A DNA stretch of 64,000 nucleotides from Strigops habroptila (lineage: Eukaryota; Chordata; Aves; Psittaciformes; Psittacidae): NCBI RefSeq assembly GCF_004027225.2, contig NC_044277.2, positions 32,290,495 through 32,354,494 on the forward strand. The letters run 5' to 3'. Positions 11,601 through 29,050 of the stretch are shown in pieces (within the stretch, counting starts at the first letter, position 1; every line of letters starts with the position of its first letter). The notes beneath the pieces are model-generated. The model was not told where the DNA came from. It saw only the letters and a list, made by a program, of their open reading frames with translations, and did no database searches. Made by a program: the position numbers and the translations under genes.

Positions 11601-13296
11601 TACCAGTGGGGAAGGAAAATACTTTATTTCTATGAAATAAGGATGATTTTCAAAGACTGTGATGTAAGTGGAGAATGATTTGTGCTGAGTTCTCCACTGA
11701 CAACTAAAAACTGTTGGTTATGCATGTGTAGTTTGATTAGGTGTACATAATAAAGCACCTTCTGAAAGCTTGAGGAAACATTCAGACTGTTGCATGTTTG
11801 TAATTATGAGAAAAGGGAGATGGAGCAAATCGGCACCGAAGTGATGGTGAGAAGTGAAGCTATCAGCAGTAGCAAAGAGCTGCATCTTCTGAAGAGATGC
11901 AGAGATCTCTGTAATACTTCTTTCAAATCTTGCAGCTCCCTCCTGAACTTGCTTTCATTTTTTGCTAAGCTTTTACCAGAAACATTGGAGGGAAGAGATG
12001 TGAGTAGTGGTCTATATTCTGGTTTTCACACCTGGGGTCCTTTTCTAGTGAGTAATCACAGTTCATGCCTCTACTGTCACTCGTTGCTCTTCAAAGCAAG
12101 AGCATGGATTGTCAGAATTCCTACCAGTCTCTTTGCTGCCCCCTGATACCCTAGGTATCAGCTGAGAAACCACCCAGAATCACTGATGCTCTTTTCCTGA
12201 ACCTGTGGGCACAGAACAGTAGTTCATTGATTTGTACTGGGTTAATGTTTGGAGAGTAGCTGTTGATGTGAAAGGAATTTTAGGACAGCAGGTGGGTGAG
12301 TGGAATTTCTCTTACAAAAGTTTTCTTTTCCACAGCAGAGATGCAGTTCACAGTAAAGAAATACATGTTGTAACTGAACATACCAGATTTGTTTTGCATA
12401 TAAGTGCTTCTATTTCTCTAACTCTTTGAATTCATTTACCTGGCAAAATTTGTAGCAAGCTGGACGTGAATATTTATAATCTATGGAAGCCCCTGGTTAA
12501 CTTACCATGTAAATACCTACATTAAATGTCTGAAACAGATTATCTAGGTGACATTGGTGGCCGTATCGGGAACTGTCAATCTTCTGGAAAGGATAAGTTG
12601 GAGGGCAGGTATTTAGTGCACACTGATTAGACTCATCCCTCACCCTTCTCTTCTCCAGACTAAACGACTGCAGTTCTCTCAGTCTCTCCTTGTATGACAG
12701 GTGCTTCCACCCCTTGGTCATCTTTGTGGCCTTTTGCAGGACTCAGTTCAGCCTGGCATGTACTGGGGAGCCCAGAGCTGAACCCAGCACTCCAGATGTG
12801 TCCCACCAGTGCTGAATAGAGGGGCAGGATCACCTGCCTTAACCTATTGGCAACACTCCTCCTGATACAGCCCAGGCTGCTGTTGGCCACCTCTGCTGCA
12901 AAGGCGCATTCCTGGTTCATGTTCAACTTGGTGTCCACCGACACCCCCAGGTCTCTTTCTGCGAAGCTGCTTTCCAGCTACTTGCCCCCTAGACAGTACT
13001 GGTGTCTGATGTAATTCTTCCCAGGGTGCAGGCGTTTACATTTCCCTTTGATGAACTCCATAGTTTTCCTGTTGGCCCCTTTCTCCAGCTTCTTGAATAC
13101 GGTAGTGATCTCTCAATAGCAAAAAGAAGTTTCAAAGCGTAATGTTTTCAAAACGTAATGTTCATCAACACTGCATGCTGTGTATCATGAGATTCTTTTC
13201 TGCAGAGTGTTTATGGTAGCATTCAGGCTAATAAGTAAAGATGACTTATGAAATTGTATTACTGACTGAAGATGTTGCCACTTGTGTTTTTTTCAG
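5647..13296 (+). other. ELOC: ELOC intron 1
   Basis: This 7.65-kb intron in the 5' UTR is AT-rich beyond 5960. It holds a T19 run (10807-10825), a C10 run (10871-10880), G/T-rich islands at about 9731-9830 and 11164-11203, adjacent hairpins at 11542-11589, and an antisense CR1 copy at about 12560-13115. Intronic open frames such as 11790-12146 show no recognisable domain. Confidence 0.7.
12560..13115 (-). mobile_element. CR1 LINE fragment, antisense, end of ORF2
   Basis: On the minus strand two frames together give the C-terminal end of the CR1 reverse-transcriptase ORF. Markers are LESSFAEKDLGVSVDTKLNM, LGCIRRSVANRLRQVILPLY and HLSYKERLRELQSFSLEKRR. A frame change between them (near 12,720) and decay at the 3' end show it is dead. 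The copy is 5'-truncated and sits antisense in ELOC intron 1, ending about 180 bp before exon 2. Confidence 0.95.
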
Positions 13297-13354
13297 ACGC
13301 TCCTATTGCAAAAGCTTCAGTTGAAAAGAAAAAAATAAATTTAATAAGAAGAGA

Positions 13355-13358
<4 letters not shown>
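13297..13358 (+). CDS. ELOC: ELOC exon 2 (5' UTR plus ATGG)
   Basis: This 62-nt exon has acceptor TGTGTTTTTTTCAG and donor ATGG|GTAAGT. Only its last four bases are coding (13355-13358). The upstream 58 nt contain no ATG, so scanning ribosomes meet the ELOC start first within this exon. Confidence 0.93.
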
Positions 13359-18448
<5,090 letters not shown>

Positions 18449-18449
<1 letters not shown>

Positions 18450-18469
18450 ATAAAATAAATTATAATAAA
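18449..18469 (+). terminator. ELOC: ELOC proximal polyadenylation signals (three AATAAA)
   Basis: AATAAA occurs at 18449-18454, 18454-18459 and 18464-18469. The first begins with the last base of the stop codon. If used, these give an mRNA with almost no 3' UTR; cleavage would fall at about 18480-18500. Confidence 0.55.
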
Positions 18470-20190
18470 AAATGTAAAACTTTTTTCAGTATTTAATACA
18501 TGTAGTTCAGTTAGTAACTTTTTTCAGATAGCATGTTGCGTGTGTGCTGTTGAGAACTGTAAAGTTCACTGCAGAGGCAGTTGCCTTCAGTCCTTTCGCA
18601 TATAGCAATCATTCAGTTGAAATTTGTTTTGCTGCTTACACAAATAAGGAACTTTTCACAAACTGAGACAAATAAACAAATATGCCAATTAGTAGATGGC
18701 TATGCCTTATCCTTTAGGTGTGGTAGAACTTTCTTTTAATAAATGACCATAGAAAATACTGGAGTTTAGTCAAATGCTCTCTAAAAGGTAATTATAGGTA
18801 AATATGAGTAGCTGCTTAGGGTTTCTAACTTTCTCTTATTGTTAAGGTTTCTAAACATCTGAACTTAATCTCCTTTGTAAGATAGCTTTAGCATAGTTAT
18901 ACTAACTAGATTAGCAGTGCCCTCCGAGGTTTGTATACTAACAGTGATATTCCATTTAGGTTGAAAGTGGAGTGTGTAGGAGAATGCTTAAGGCTTTTTA
19001 TTTAAATCATAGTATAGACATGTCTAAAGGTGTACTTGATACATTATATTTTTTTTTATAACTTTAATTTTCCCCATTAGTATTTACAAATATTCAAGTC
19101 ACTTGCCTGTACAGTAAGACTGTGATCCTACTGACAGTGGCTTTTAAGGGGAAAAATAACTTAGAATCTGTGTATATTATCTTCTGTATAACCTATAAGG
19201 CTATTATTAATGTACTGTCGCTTGACCTGATAAGGATTTTATATGGTTTCAATTATGGTTTATTTCCATTGTTGTGATTGGTTATGTAAAGTCTGTATTT
19301 AATCTTTAGAGTAATAGTCATTTAAATTTTGTAACATAGTGACTGAAAAGATAGTTATCCTATCTTTTACCTCTTCCTTGACCTCTCTCTTGTATCCACA
19401 GAAAAAGACCCTGAAATGTGTAGGTCTTTTATATTTGAAGGAAAGGGCATTAAGCAGATGTTTAAGGAGCTGTTTTATAAATTTCATAGGTATTTCCAAT
19501 GTTTTTACAAATATTTTAGGGGAAAAGGATTGGCAAGCCATTGACATCATACTAGAGTGGAACACATCACCTCTTGGTAGTTCCTGCTGGTATCAGCTCT
19601 TTGTTCAAAACAAACTTCCATAAAGAAACAAAAAAAATAAACTTGAGACAAGAAGTTGCTTTTTTTTCAGCTGCAGCCTGAAGAACCCTTCTGCCAAAAT
19701 CACCTGTAAATGAGAATAAATCTAATGCATCATAAAAAATGATGCCAGAACAACGTAGTTAAGCATTTCCATCAGCTGCCACTGCTTCAGCTTTGTTTTG
19801 ATCAAGAAGTGGTTGTGGTCTTTCATGGAAAAATCCCACTGACAGATGGTGGGACCTCTTTATTGATGTATTAACTCGTGGTGAATTTAGAGGGCTGAAA
19901 CTCTCCTCTAACCCTGTTTGCCAATGTGAATACAGCTGTGAAGAGATTTTTCTGGACAAACCCAGTAACTTACATAGACTATGCAGTCTGCCCATGGAGG
20001 AGTTCAGTTGTGACAAATGAAGTTTTACTCTGGGCTCAAACAACGCTTGGATAGACAAGCTGACATTTGTCAATGTGTTGATAGATTAGCTGACATTCAC
20101 ATCGCATACTTGGCACAATTTATTGTGTTTAATGTGGGGGTGTCTATGACTAAATTGGTTTTGCACAATAAAGCTGAAGTGCGTTGCAAG
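18450..20190 (+). other. ELOC: ELOC 3' UTR, probable extent
   Basis: This is AT-rich sequence with further AATAAA signals at 18671-18676 and 20167-20172. The latter is followed by a G/T-containing stretch (GCGTTGCAAGGCGATAGTCTG). Mammalian ELOC uses several poly(A) sites, so a long 3' UTR is plausible. The end is a guess. Confidence 0.45.
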
Positions 20191-23100
20191 GCGATAGTCT
20201 GAAATCCTGTGTTTAAGCACTCTGGTCAGTGCTGTTAGTAACTCATTTTCAAGAGCACTAAAAAGATAAACACAAACCAGAGATACCCTGTTATACTGCT
20301 TTTGTTAGAGCCCCTAGGAATACCCTAAAAGGTCAAGGAATACCGACATGGATATTTTAGTCCCAACTACATTTCAGTCTAAGCAAGTCGTAAGTTCTTT
20401 GGCCATTTTTAAGTTTTGATGTTAATGACTTGGAGTTTAAAACTATTTAGTTTAAAATTGAAGTAAAAAGGATGTCTTTTTAAAAAAAAGTTGGGTTTTC
20501 CTTTCTTTTCCCCCCCCACCCCTTTTTAAGCATTCCAAAATGATCTCCTGTTAAAATACATTGCATTTTATGATTCCGTACTTCAGCAGCAACGTAAAAT
20601 AGCTGGTTTAGTTCTGAATAATAACTTCATTGTTTTTCCTTCAGCTTAATGTATAATACAGTAGCTTTGAACACTCAGGAAATGCAGTAGTGTCCTAGAG
20701 CCACACTATTTGCAAAACCACCGGATGTTAAAACTTACCAGATTTCTAAGGGGGAGGGGGGGCAGAGGGAATTAGTGCAATTTCCGCGATAGCGACATGG
20801 GTGTGCTATTATCAGACCATTGGAAACTTACCACACTTAACCCCTGAGTTCGAAATAAATTTCAACATTGAAAATTTTTAAACCTGTCTTTCTGTTGATT
20901 TATGGCTTCTCTGAGCAAGTATTCATGGAGAATCATGGTTTTCATGGCTATGTGGTGAGCAAATTGCTAATATAATTAGTGTTTTGATAATAGGTTGTGA
21001 AACTGCATGTGTAAAATTAAAGGTTTAGGGGGGTTTCATAGTTCTGAAGAGTTTCATAGATGTGAAGTGTTTGGCTGTCTTTGTGCTCCTCAGTTTACAA
21101 GTATGCACAATTCTCAGAAATGACCAAGTACTAAAAGAGGATGGTATTCCTGAACAGCCTTAAAGAGGGCATTTTGAAGACTTCAGGTGTCCCATAATAC
21201 TCCTTTTTATTTAGTAAGCAAGTCCTGTACCTGATGGTTCAAATTTTAAACTGAACCACTGATTTAGCCATAAAAACTTCCAGATTCTTCACTAACTGCA
21301 AGCAATGACGGAAGTCCTGCTAGGTCATGGGTTTTCATCATTTGAGTATGTCTAAGGTGCTGAAGAAGTCTCCAATGGGTCTCCAGCATGAAGTAGTCTG
21401 TGCATCTGGAAGGATCAGAACTCTGTTCCACAAGACATGGAATTCCTTTTGGTTTTGAGGCTGAAGAAAGGATGATTCACCATCCAGATTCACTGTGCCG
21501 TTACATTCAACAGCTGTGTTGAACACGACATCTAAAAGGCATTTCTTAACAGTAGTATGTGTGGAAAATTGGGTGCTTCTATCTGCGTTTTATTGCTGTG
21601 CATTATATTTCACAGGCACAAGTTGCAGCAGTGGCTATTTGGGTTTTTTTCACCCTTTCTTGTTTTTCCTTTTCCCATTGAGAGGGGTTTCCCAACACCT
21701 GCCTAAAACACCTGCCTTGGTTTATGTGATAAAGTGGACAAGGAAGTTAATGGGACAGGAAAGTTAACTTTGCAGTCTATGTGTTTTGTCCCTAATTCTA
21801 TTTATTTTGTTAAGTCTCAAATGTCGCACTATAAGAGAGTAACAGCTACTGCAAAGTTGATAAAAGCACAGTGTTGATGTGTAGGTACTAGTGAGAAATA
21901 GCGGTTTTCCTGGGCGAAAACAAAGGGTGGAGGCTGTGGTGTAAACTTCATTTTGACAACTGGATAAAAGACAAATATCAGGAACTCATTATTTTAAGGT
22001 TGAGTGGACTTGGAAATTAAACCATTATACTGGGTCTTTAAAGACAGACCAAAGATTTGCAATTAGCAAGAGGGGCATTAGGTAGTTTTTCCATGGAAAA
22101 AGTTCAACTGTGAAGGAGTTTTTGACAAATAAACTGGATTGGAGTTGGACTTCTTTTTAAATGTAGCTTATTAGATGGCAATTTTGCGGGAAGTTCCCAA
22201 TGCTGTGAACTTGATGTGCTGCACAACGACTGGAGGAACAAGCAAAGAGCACACAGTAGATTTTGTGATTATCAGCCACCTATGAAGCTTGTTTGAGTGT
22301 CAGCACAAAGGCAGCCCAGGGAAAAAAACAGTGAGCTTTTATCACTTGAAGTTTTAACAAGTGTTACATGTCATGAAGTAAAGCTTTGAGTACGCTACAT
22401 CAAAAACATAGGTTGTGATGCAATCTCCTATGGGAGAAAGGTCACAGAGATAAAAAAAAGGAGAGAAGAAAAAGATATTTCTCTTTGTCATTGCTATGTT
22501 ACTGTTCTATGTTTACAGAATACAGGATTTTCCTCCCACGCTCCAAGGGAGGAGAATCGGAGATGCAAGATCATGGTTGTACTTGAACAAATGGAGTTCT
22601 TCAACCTTTCACCCTATTGAATTTACGTATTTGGACAGTTTTCAAGATGTTAAACATGTAATGTTTTGTAGCCTCACTAGTTGAGGGTAGAATTGGAAAA
22701 TTAAGTTAAAGTTGCCCCTGAAATACATACTGCAATTTAGATCAATGAAAGTAGCAACTTGAGAGGTTTTTGATGAATTAAAATCTTATTGTACGGTGCC
22801 AAAGTCACTGGTTTTCAGGATAGTTTTGTGAGATGAGGTTTTTTGGGGAGAATACAGGCATGAAGTAGTGCTACTCCTTATATGTTGCCAACTTCTTTCC
22901 TCAACCAGAAGTTACTTTAAAGTTAAAATGAAACACTGGTAATTCCTTTCATGTTAATTCAGATTTAAAACTGCCCTTTCAGGTGAGAATTCATAGCGAA
23001 GGCTTTTGTCCACATGAAAAAAAATACCACTGGTATCCTATTTGCACATAATAATAGAAAACCATTATCTCCAAAATGACCACTACACAAACTGTGATAC

Positions 23101-26100
23101 GTAATTCATGCCTCACATTGCTAAAATTCTTGTTTCTCTGTCTAGTAAAACAATGGGATACTTGTTATACAGGTTTCTTTACTCTCACATAAATAGTTCT
23201 CAATTTTGGTTGGTATCACGAAGCCTGAAAAATATCTAAATGCATTTGGCACAAAAGATTTAATTTCTTTTTTCATGCAGGAAAAAACTTCCCACATTAC
23301 CATACTAAATTGTCAAATAATGTTTTCCAGAAATAACACTCCATTTGAGTCAGAATTACTTGTAGTTTGCTACAAATGAAACATGGAAATGATACATCAA
23401 TATTGCACTATCATTGAAGTTGCTTTCAGATCTGTCATAGAGCCCTTCAATACAGAAAAATATCTGACCTGTAACAAACAACTGTGACTTAAGAGAGCTA
23501 TCTGAAAATATTCAGCTGAAGTAGTCAAAGAACTTCTCATCTATTGTGTTTTCATAACACAACTCCCTTTCACGATAGTCATATCCCATAGGAAGTCTTG
23601 TATTTCCCAAGAGACATTAAAAAACCAAACAAAAATAGACAGGCTGGCCCAGTGTCATCTTGGTGTGCAGGCCTGCAAAAAGCAATTCTGCCAGCTCTGC
23701 AAGTAGAGTGCAGGGTCCGATGATGGCAGCGTGCAGTTTGATGTGTGCATTTGAGGATTTGCTCCTCGTCCCTCAGGAGTTTGTGATAGCAGAGGGTAGG
23801 GTATCCAAGAAACTTCTTCTCCAGCAATTTTATCTTGCCTTTGGACTAGCAAGGCCAAAAAGCAAGTTAATTTTGAAAATTCCTTATCAGTATTGTCTTC
23901 ATTGGTTATGAAGTCAGAGTCGCTTCTGCATATTCCTGTAACAAACTCAACTAGGTATTCATAGAACTCTTGGGCTTACCTGGGAAGCCTGCAGTGCAGA
24001 ATCTTTAGTGTTAAAATAAAATCACTAAGTGATAATTGTATTTGAATCTCACAGGTATTATCACTGAGCAGCGTTTGAACCCTTGTTATTTGATGGAGAC
24101 AATAATCAACTTGCTCATACGGGCTCTGGAAAACGATGCTTTTGATGTGGAAGAACTTTTAATGCTTACATAACTTTGCACTTTTTAACGCATTCATCTA
24201 TTTAAATAAATATAGGTCCTACACAATCCTCATTATTTTAATTTTTTACAGATTTTAACTTTAGAGGTATTTACTATTAGAGCATTGAAAAGAGTTAGAG
24301 GACTACTGCTGCCAAAAGACATGGCTTGACAATTACTACAAATTGGTAGTTATGGTATATTACTAAAACAGGCATTTCCACTCCTTTCCCTAGCCACATG
24401 TCCTCCTTCTTCCCCAGCAGTAATTATAACAACTATGGGCCCACATAATAAGACAGATTCTTTTTCTGATCTGATGGAAAATTATTTTGGTAGTTTAGTC
24501 TTCTGTGGATAAGCTGAAATTCGCACATGACACAGTGGCTGCAAAACTGTCAAATCCTAGACAAGAGAAGAAATAGAAGCATATGACATCCAAGAACAAG
24601 ATTACCCTCTTCTGCAGGCACTGTACTTGCAGTGGATCAGGAGTAAGGTGAAACTTCTCTTTTCCTTAGCCTCCTTTTGTCCCTTTGAAAGTCCTGGGAT
24701 GGAAGTGATAATGTGCCTGTTACTATGAAAATGGAATATGCCATTGATGAAAAACCTACATTATCACTAAGGAATAAAACAACAATAAAATCTCAACAGC
24801 TCAAAGGTATCTTGCAAATTTAGGGAGTTTTTTCACTTTTAGATACGTATGCAATTTATTTCTTTTACATTCTTGGTCGAACCTTGTCTTGTTTTGATTC
24901 TACATCTTTAGGTGCAGGTGCATCAAGTCTGTGTTTGTCATTAGATCTCCATTCCACAGACTTTTAAAACTCTTTCACTGGCAGGCAGGAGTGGAAGAAG
25001 TAGTTGGCACAGTTCCTGTGAGAGTTAGGGAGTCCTCCACACTCACTCGTCAGAGGCGGTCTCTTGGCACTGTAGGCTACAGTTGCTATGCCACTGGAGT
25101 AATATGGGGAGTTTAATGTGAACGTACAGTTGTATTCCTCCTGAGAAGGAGCCAAGATGGAAAGCTAAAAAGTCATGTGGACACAGACAAAAGAAATCAA
25201 CCTCCTGTCTTATTACAGTGGCAGAAATTGTACAGAAGCAGGCAGTGGTAGTTGAATATGTAGAAGAATGATATAGGGGAGGAAAAAAGGGGGAGAGCAG
25301 AGGGAAAAAATGCTTGGTAATGTTTGGAAACATTATGGATAACACAGGGAATGGAATATAAAATTACAGGGACCCTGATCAAGAAACATATTCGACCTTT
25401 GTGAAACTGGCTAGATAGATCAATTACTTAATAAATGCAGTTTGAACATTAGTTGCATTTTTCCTGTAAACTTAAGGTAATGCAAACTGAAGAAAAGTGG
25501 ATTTTTAGATCAAATTCATGAATATTAATAGGAACAATTTTACTAGGAGGTACTATTTTCATTATCTGCTCTATATGTTTTTGATATATGAGTCATAGTC
25601 ATGTATTCGGATCAGATAACTGCAAGATAGCTTCTGAAATAATGAAAATAACAGAAGAAATTCCTCTTACCCCTGAAGTTTGGAGTATTTGGGACCTAGG
25701 ACTCTGATCCTTGAAGTCTCTGGCAAAATTAGGTTGACTGGTGCAGGATCAGGCTGCATTAGCCAAATACTAAAGCTTTCTTTTTTAAAAACCAAACAGC
25801 TATTGCATTGGCTGTCTCTACACCTGCAACAGATTAGGAAGGATTAACTGCAAGTGTTTTCTTCTACATTTTGCATAGGTAAATGTCAACACTGAACTGA
25901 ACAGCACATTACAATATAACTGACTCCTTGTGAAATCTACCCACTCTGGGATTTTGGGCCCTTCATTGCTGAGATTACTGAGTAACTGAGAACAAAGAAT
26001 ACTATGAGCTATCGCAAAATCAAGAATGGAACTGTATTTAAGGAAGAACATACTGACATTCATATAAATTCTCTCCGGGAGTCTGCTAACAGTGTTTGTT

Positions 26101-28640
26101 TTCTTATTGTGCTTAGGAGATTGAATCCCTAGAGCATTATGCACTACACAACACCACCTACTAAAAAGCATTCTCTGAAAGCCAGGTTACTGAGACATCA
26201 GGAAAGGGAAAAAAAAAAAACCCAAAACAATAAAACACAGCAATAAATCTCCAGCTGCACCTATTCCCATGATGATGAAGAGCTAAAAATGTTGCACGTA
26301 TGTATTAGGCAATTGTGCAAGACTTGACTTAAAAAAACAAAGATGTGACAACAGTGGTAAAATATACCACTGGTAGTCCTGTAAAAATAAACTCTACTGA
26401 AGGTGAATTTAGGGATGGGGGGATTCTGGTCACGAGTTTCAGCTACAGAGCAATGCTTTAGTTTCTTACACACCCAGTTAAGATAGGGTGGGTAGTAATT
26501 CATTTGTGCTCCATTTATGTGAAGGACAAACTGCCCCTTGCTCTTCATGCCTGCTATCTTCAGGAATGGAATTTGCAGCACAGATGAAGCTATCTAAGTA
26601 AACAATATTTAAGTTCAAAATATGGTGCCTTGTTTTTAAGACTGCAAACATCTGTGTGATAGGAAAAAAGTCTTCTTGAAAATAAGTATAGTTAAAAGCT
26701 ATGATTTTTTGTTAAGGTCGCTTTTTGTCCAGAGATTTTTTTTTCTTTATTACAGAGTAGAAGTAATATTTATACTGGTTACAGTTTGCTTAAGACTACA
26801 AAGCTGATCTTTCCACGCAACACCAGCTTGCAGCTTACAAAGTGTGCTGGCATTCATAAGCTTACGCCTTTTTGTATCTGACCTTCAACAAGGGTTTTCT
26901 GGAACAGGGTTAAGAAACTGAATATACTGGATTGAAATCGGGTTTATCTCACTGTGATTACATCAACATGGATAGTCAATATGTCCATGTTTACAACCGA
27001 ACACATGTCCATTGCTTAAACTTGATGTTCTTGCTATCTTTGTGGCATATGGCACTAAGAAATTTATTTTAGGATAAACATATGTTTGGTTCATGCAAAA
27101 TAACAACATCTAGTAAAACAGAAATAGCGACGTTCCATTTAATGCTGTAACGGCCTAAGTTAGTTCAAAGAACTGCAGGGAAAAAAACTCTCTACTAGGT
27201 CTAATATAAATGTCTACTTAATGCAATAAACCCTCAGCAACCCGAATAGCATTACAAAATCATATAGCACATAAATACTGACTTCCAGGGAAAACACACA
27301 GAGCAAGACTCTTCTGACTTAAATGTTACTTAAATGGAGTTGGTAGAGCAATGCCAGGTTGCACAGTGTCAGGAGCTCATATTTCGTGACTGAGAATTGA
27401 GGTTGAATTTAGAGAACAAAAAGTATAGGATTCAGCTTACATGGTGATCCTTTTTCCATCCTTACTCCTGGTACGCTAGTCTCCTTTCCCACTCAAAAAT
27501 CAACACATGCTCACTTCTGTCATCAGCAAATTCCCACAAACCCAAGAGGCTCGTTCCCTTCTGCAGCTACCTCACAGAGCAAGGGCGCTGGTGCTGCTGC
27601 CTTCTGTTCTTCCCTTTAAGCAAACCCCAGAAGCTGGTGTGCTCACTTTGACATTGGCAACACTGCTGACAATGGATACAAGTTGAAAGCTGATGCTGTG
27701 TTGTGCTGGGTTTTTGTCTTCCTCCAGTTAGCAGTTTTCAAAGTTGAGGATACATAAAAATATACCGGAAGCTGAAGCCGTAGGCTGAAGTAGTATCTTA
27801 TGTCATGCTAAATAAAGTAGGCAGGCTTCCAGATGCACAATCCTTCCCCAGGTGTCTAAAATTAAAGAACCAGATTTCAAAAGTAAATACTAACTGAGAC
27901 CAATTGTTTGATAACTTCATTGAATGTGTATAAATTAGGCCATGTCTGAAGGAAAAATCAGGTGCTGCCAATGGACCAGAGGGAACACAAGGCAATTCTT
28001 TAACATCATCACAAAGTGTGGGCATGAAGGGGCAGAGAAAGGTACTCCAATGTAGTTTTTTGAACATGAGCCAGAGTAGTGAGTAGATGGAGATTATAAT
28101 GAAATGACCTATAAAATCAGTATCTTTATTAAACCCTTGGTATTACAAATCCACTAGGATTATGAGTTTTATAGGTTTATCTTTGGAAAAACATTTCGTA
28201 TGTTTGAGGATCCCTTAGGTCTGAAATACTATAGCTGGAACAACTGCTTTATGACAAAGTGTTTCCACACGTTACTTAACTTATTGATTGCATGCAGGTC
28301 GCTTCTAGTGAACGGTACTTGTTTATTTTCACCTACACAGTTACCACAAAATCATCCGGTGCAAAGGATAGAGGATGTTCCAGTCCAGGAAAGGAAAACA
28401 TAGACTCCAAAAATGCTCTCGCTTAAATACACCCATGCTAATTTAGTCACATTCACCACCGGACCACCAGTGCAGAAAAACCAGTCTATCTGAAGACCCG
28501 TGGCAGGGTACCACAGCGAAATGCCTCCCCCCACCAGAACCGTCCATCACCGCAAGCCGCAGACAGGCCTTCTCCCACAGCCCAGACAAACCCACAGAAC
28601 GGCACGGCCGCCACCACCGACGCTCTTTAAACACTCCGGA
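20191..28640. other. ELOC-UBE2W intergenic region
   Basis: This is about 8.4 kb without a recognised gene. Short open frames on both strands show no domain and no splice continuity. The one segment worth noting is 24055-24210, a candidate terminal exon with a nearby AATAAA. No CR1 or LTR copy was recognised here. Confidence 0.6.
24055..24210 (+). other. Candidate terminal exon, phase-compatible with ELOC exon 3
   Basis: Acceptor TTGAATCTCACAG precedes an open frame in phase 1, 38 codons up to TAA at 24171-24173, with AATAAA at 24205-24210. ELOC exon 3 ends in phase 1, so G|GT forms Gly and the frame continues IITEQRLNPCYLMETIINLL and then a Glu/Asp/Leu-rich end. The predicted segment looks helical and amphipathic. 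Either it is an alternative ELOC 3' end, which would replace residues 51-112, or the last exon of an unknown gene, or chance. I do not recognise the peptide. Confidence 0.25.
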
Positions 28641-28914
28641 CTGCAGACCTAAAATCCTTCACAAAGAGACAGACCGGGCAGCGGGTCACCCCGCTCCCGC
28701 CCCGCGGCGGCGCTGACGGCCGGCGTCAACGCCCGCTCCGCCGCGGACACACAGGGCTCCCCCCCCGGCCCCAGGTGCTCTCCCCGCCGCCGGGCGAGCA
28801 GGGCACGGGCAGCACCGGGAGCAGCGATGGTCGCAGCGAGGGACCCCCCGGGCTCGAGGCAGCAGCACAACGCCGGCGGCCGCCCGCGCGCCGATGTCCC
28901 CACAGCCCTGCCCC

Positions 28915-28926
28915 TGCGCATGCGCG
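28915..28926. promoter_or_regulatory. UBE2W: NRF1 site
   Basis: TGCGCATGCGCG is a perfect match to the palindromic NRF1 consensus, 110 nt upstream of the UBE2W start codon. NRF1 typically binds close to transcription starts in CpG islands. Confidence 0.75.
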
Positions 28927-28946
28927 GCCGCTCTGGCCGGCGGCGC

Positions 28947-28958
28947 GGGCACGTGACC
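28947..28958. promoter_or_regulatory. UBE2W: E-box (USF/TFE-type)
   Basis: GGGCACGTGACC contains CACGTG with a GAC flank, favoured by USF and MiT/TFE factors. It lies 24 bp from the NRF1 site. Confidence 0.55.
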
Positions 28959-29033
28959 GGGGAGGGGACGGTCGCGCGGCGCTGCGTCTCCGTGGGCCCG
29001 GTCCGGCGGCGCAGAGGGGAGTGGGAGGATCCA

Positions 29034-29042
29034 TCATGGCGT
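29034..29042 (+). promoter_or_regulatory. UBE2W: YY1-like element overlapping the start codon
   Basis: TCATGGCGT matches the ATGGCG core of YY1 sites that often overlap initiation codons of housekeeping genes. It also gives a strong start context: A at -3 and G at +4. Confidence 0.45.
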
Positions 29043-29050
29043 CCATGCAG
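29036..29050 (+). CDS. UBE2W: UBE2W coding exon 1 (MASMQ)
   Basis: Only 15 coding nt, ATG GCG TCC ATG CAG, before donor GTGAGG at 29051. The 5' UTR lies in the CpG island and its start is undetermined. A second in-frame ATG sits at codon 4. Confidence 0.95.

Noticed and set aside
12143-12161. Perfect 8-bp hairpin CTGATACC/GGTATCAG with a 3-nt loop
   Set aside because: Stems of this length are expected about ten times by chance in 64 kb; nothing else around it supports function.
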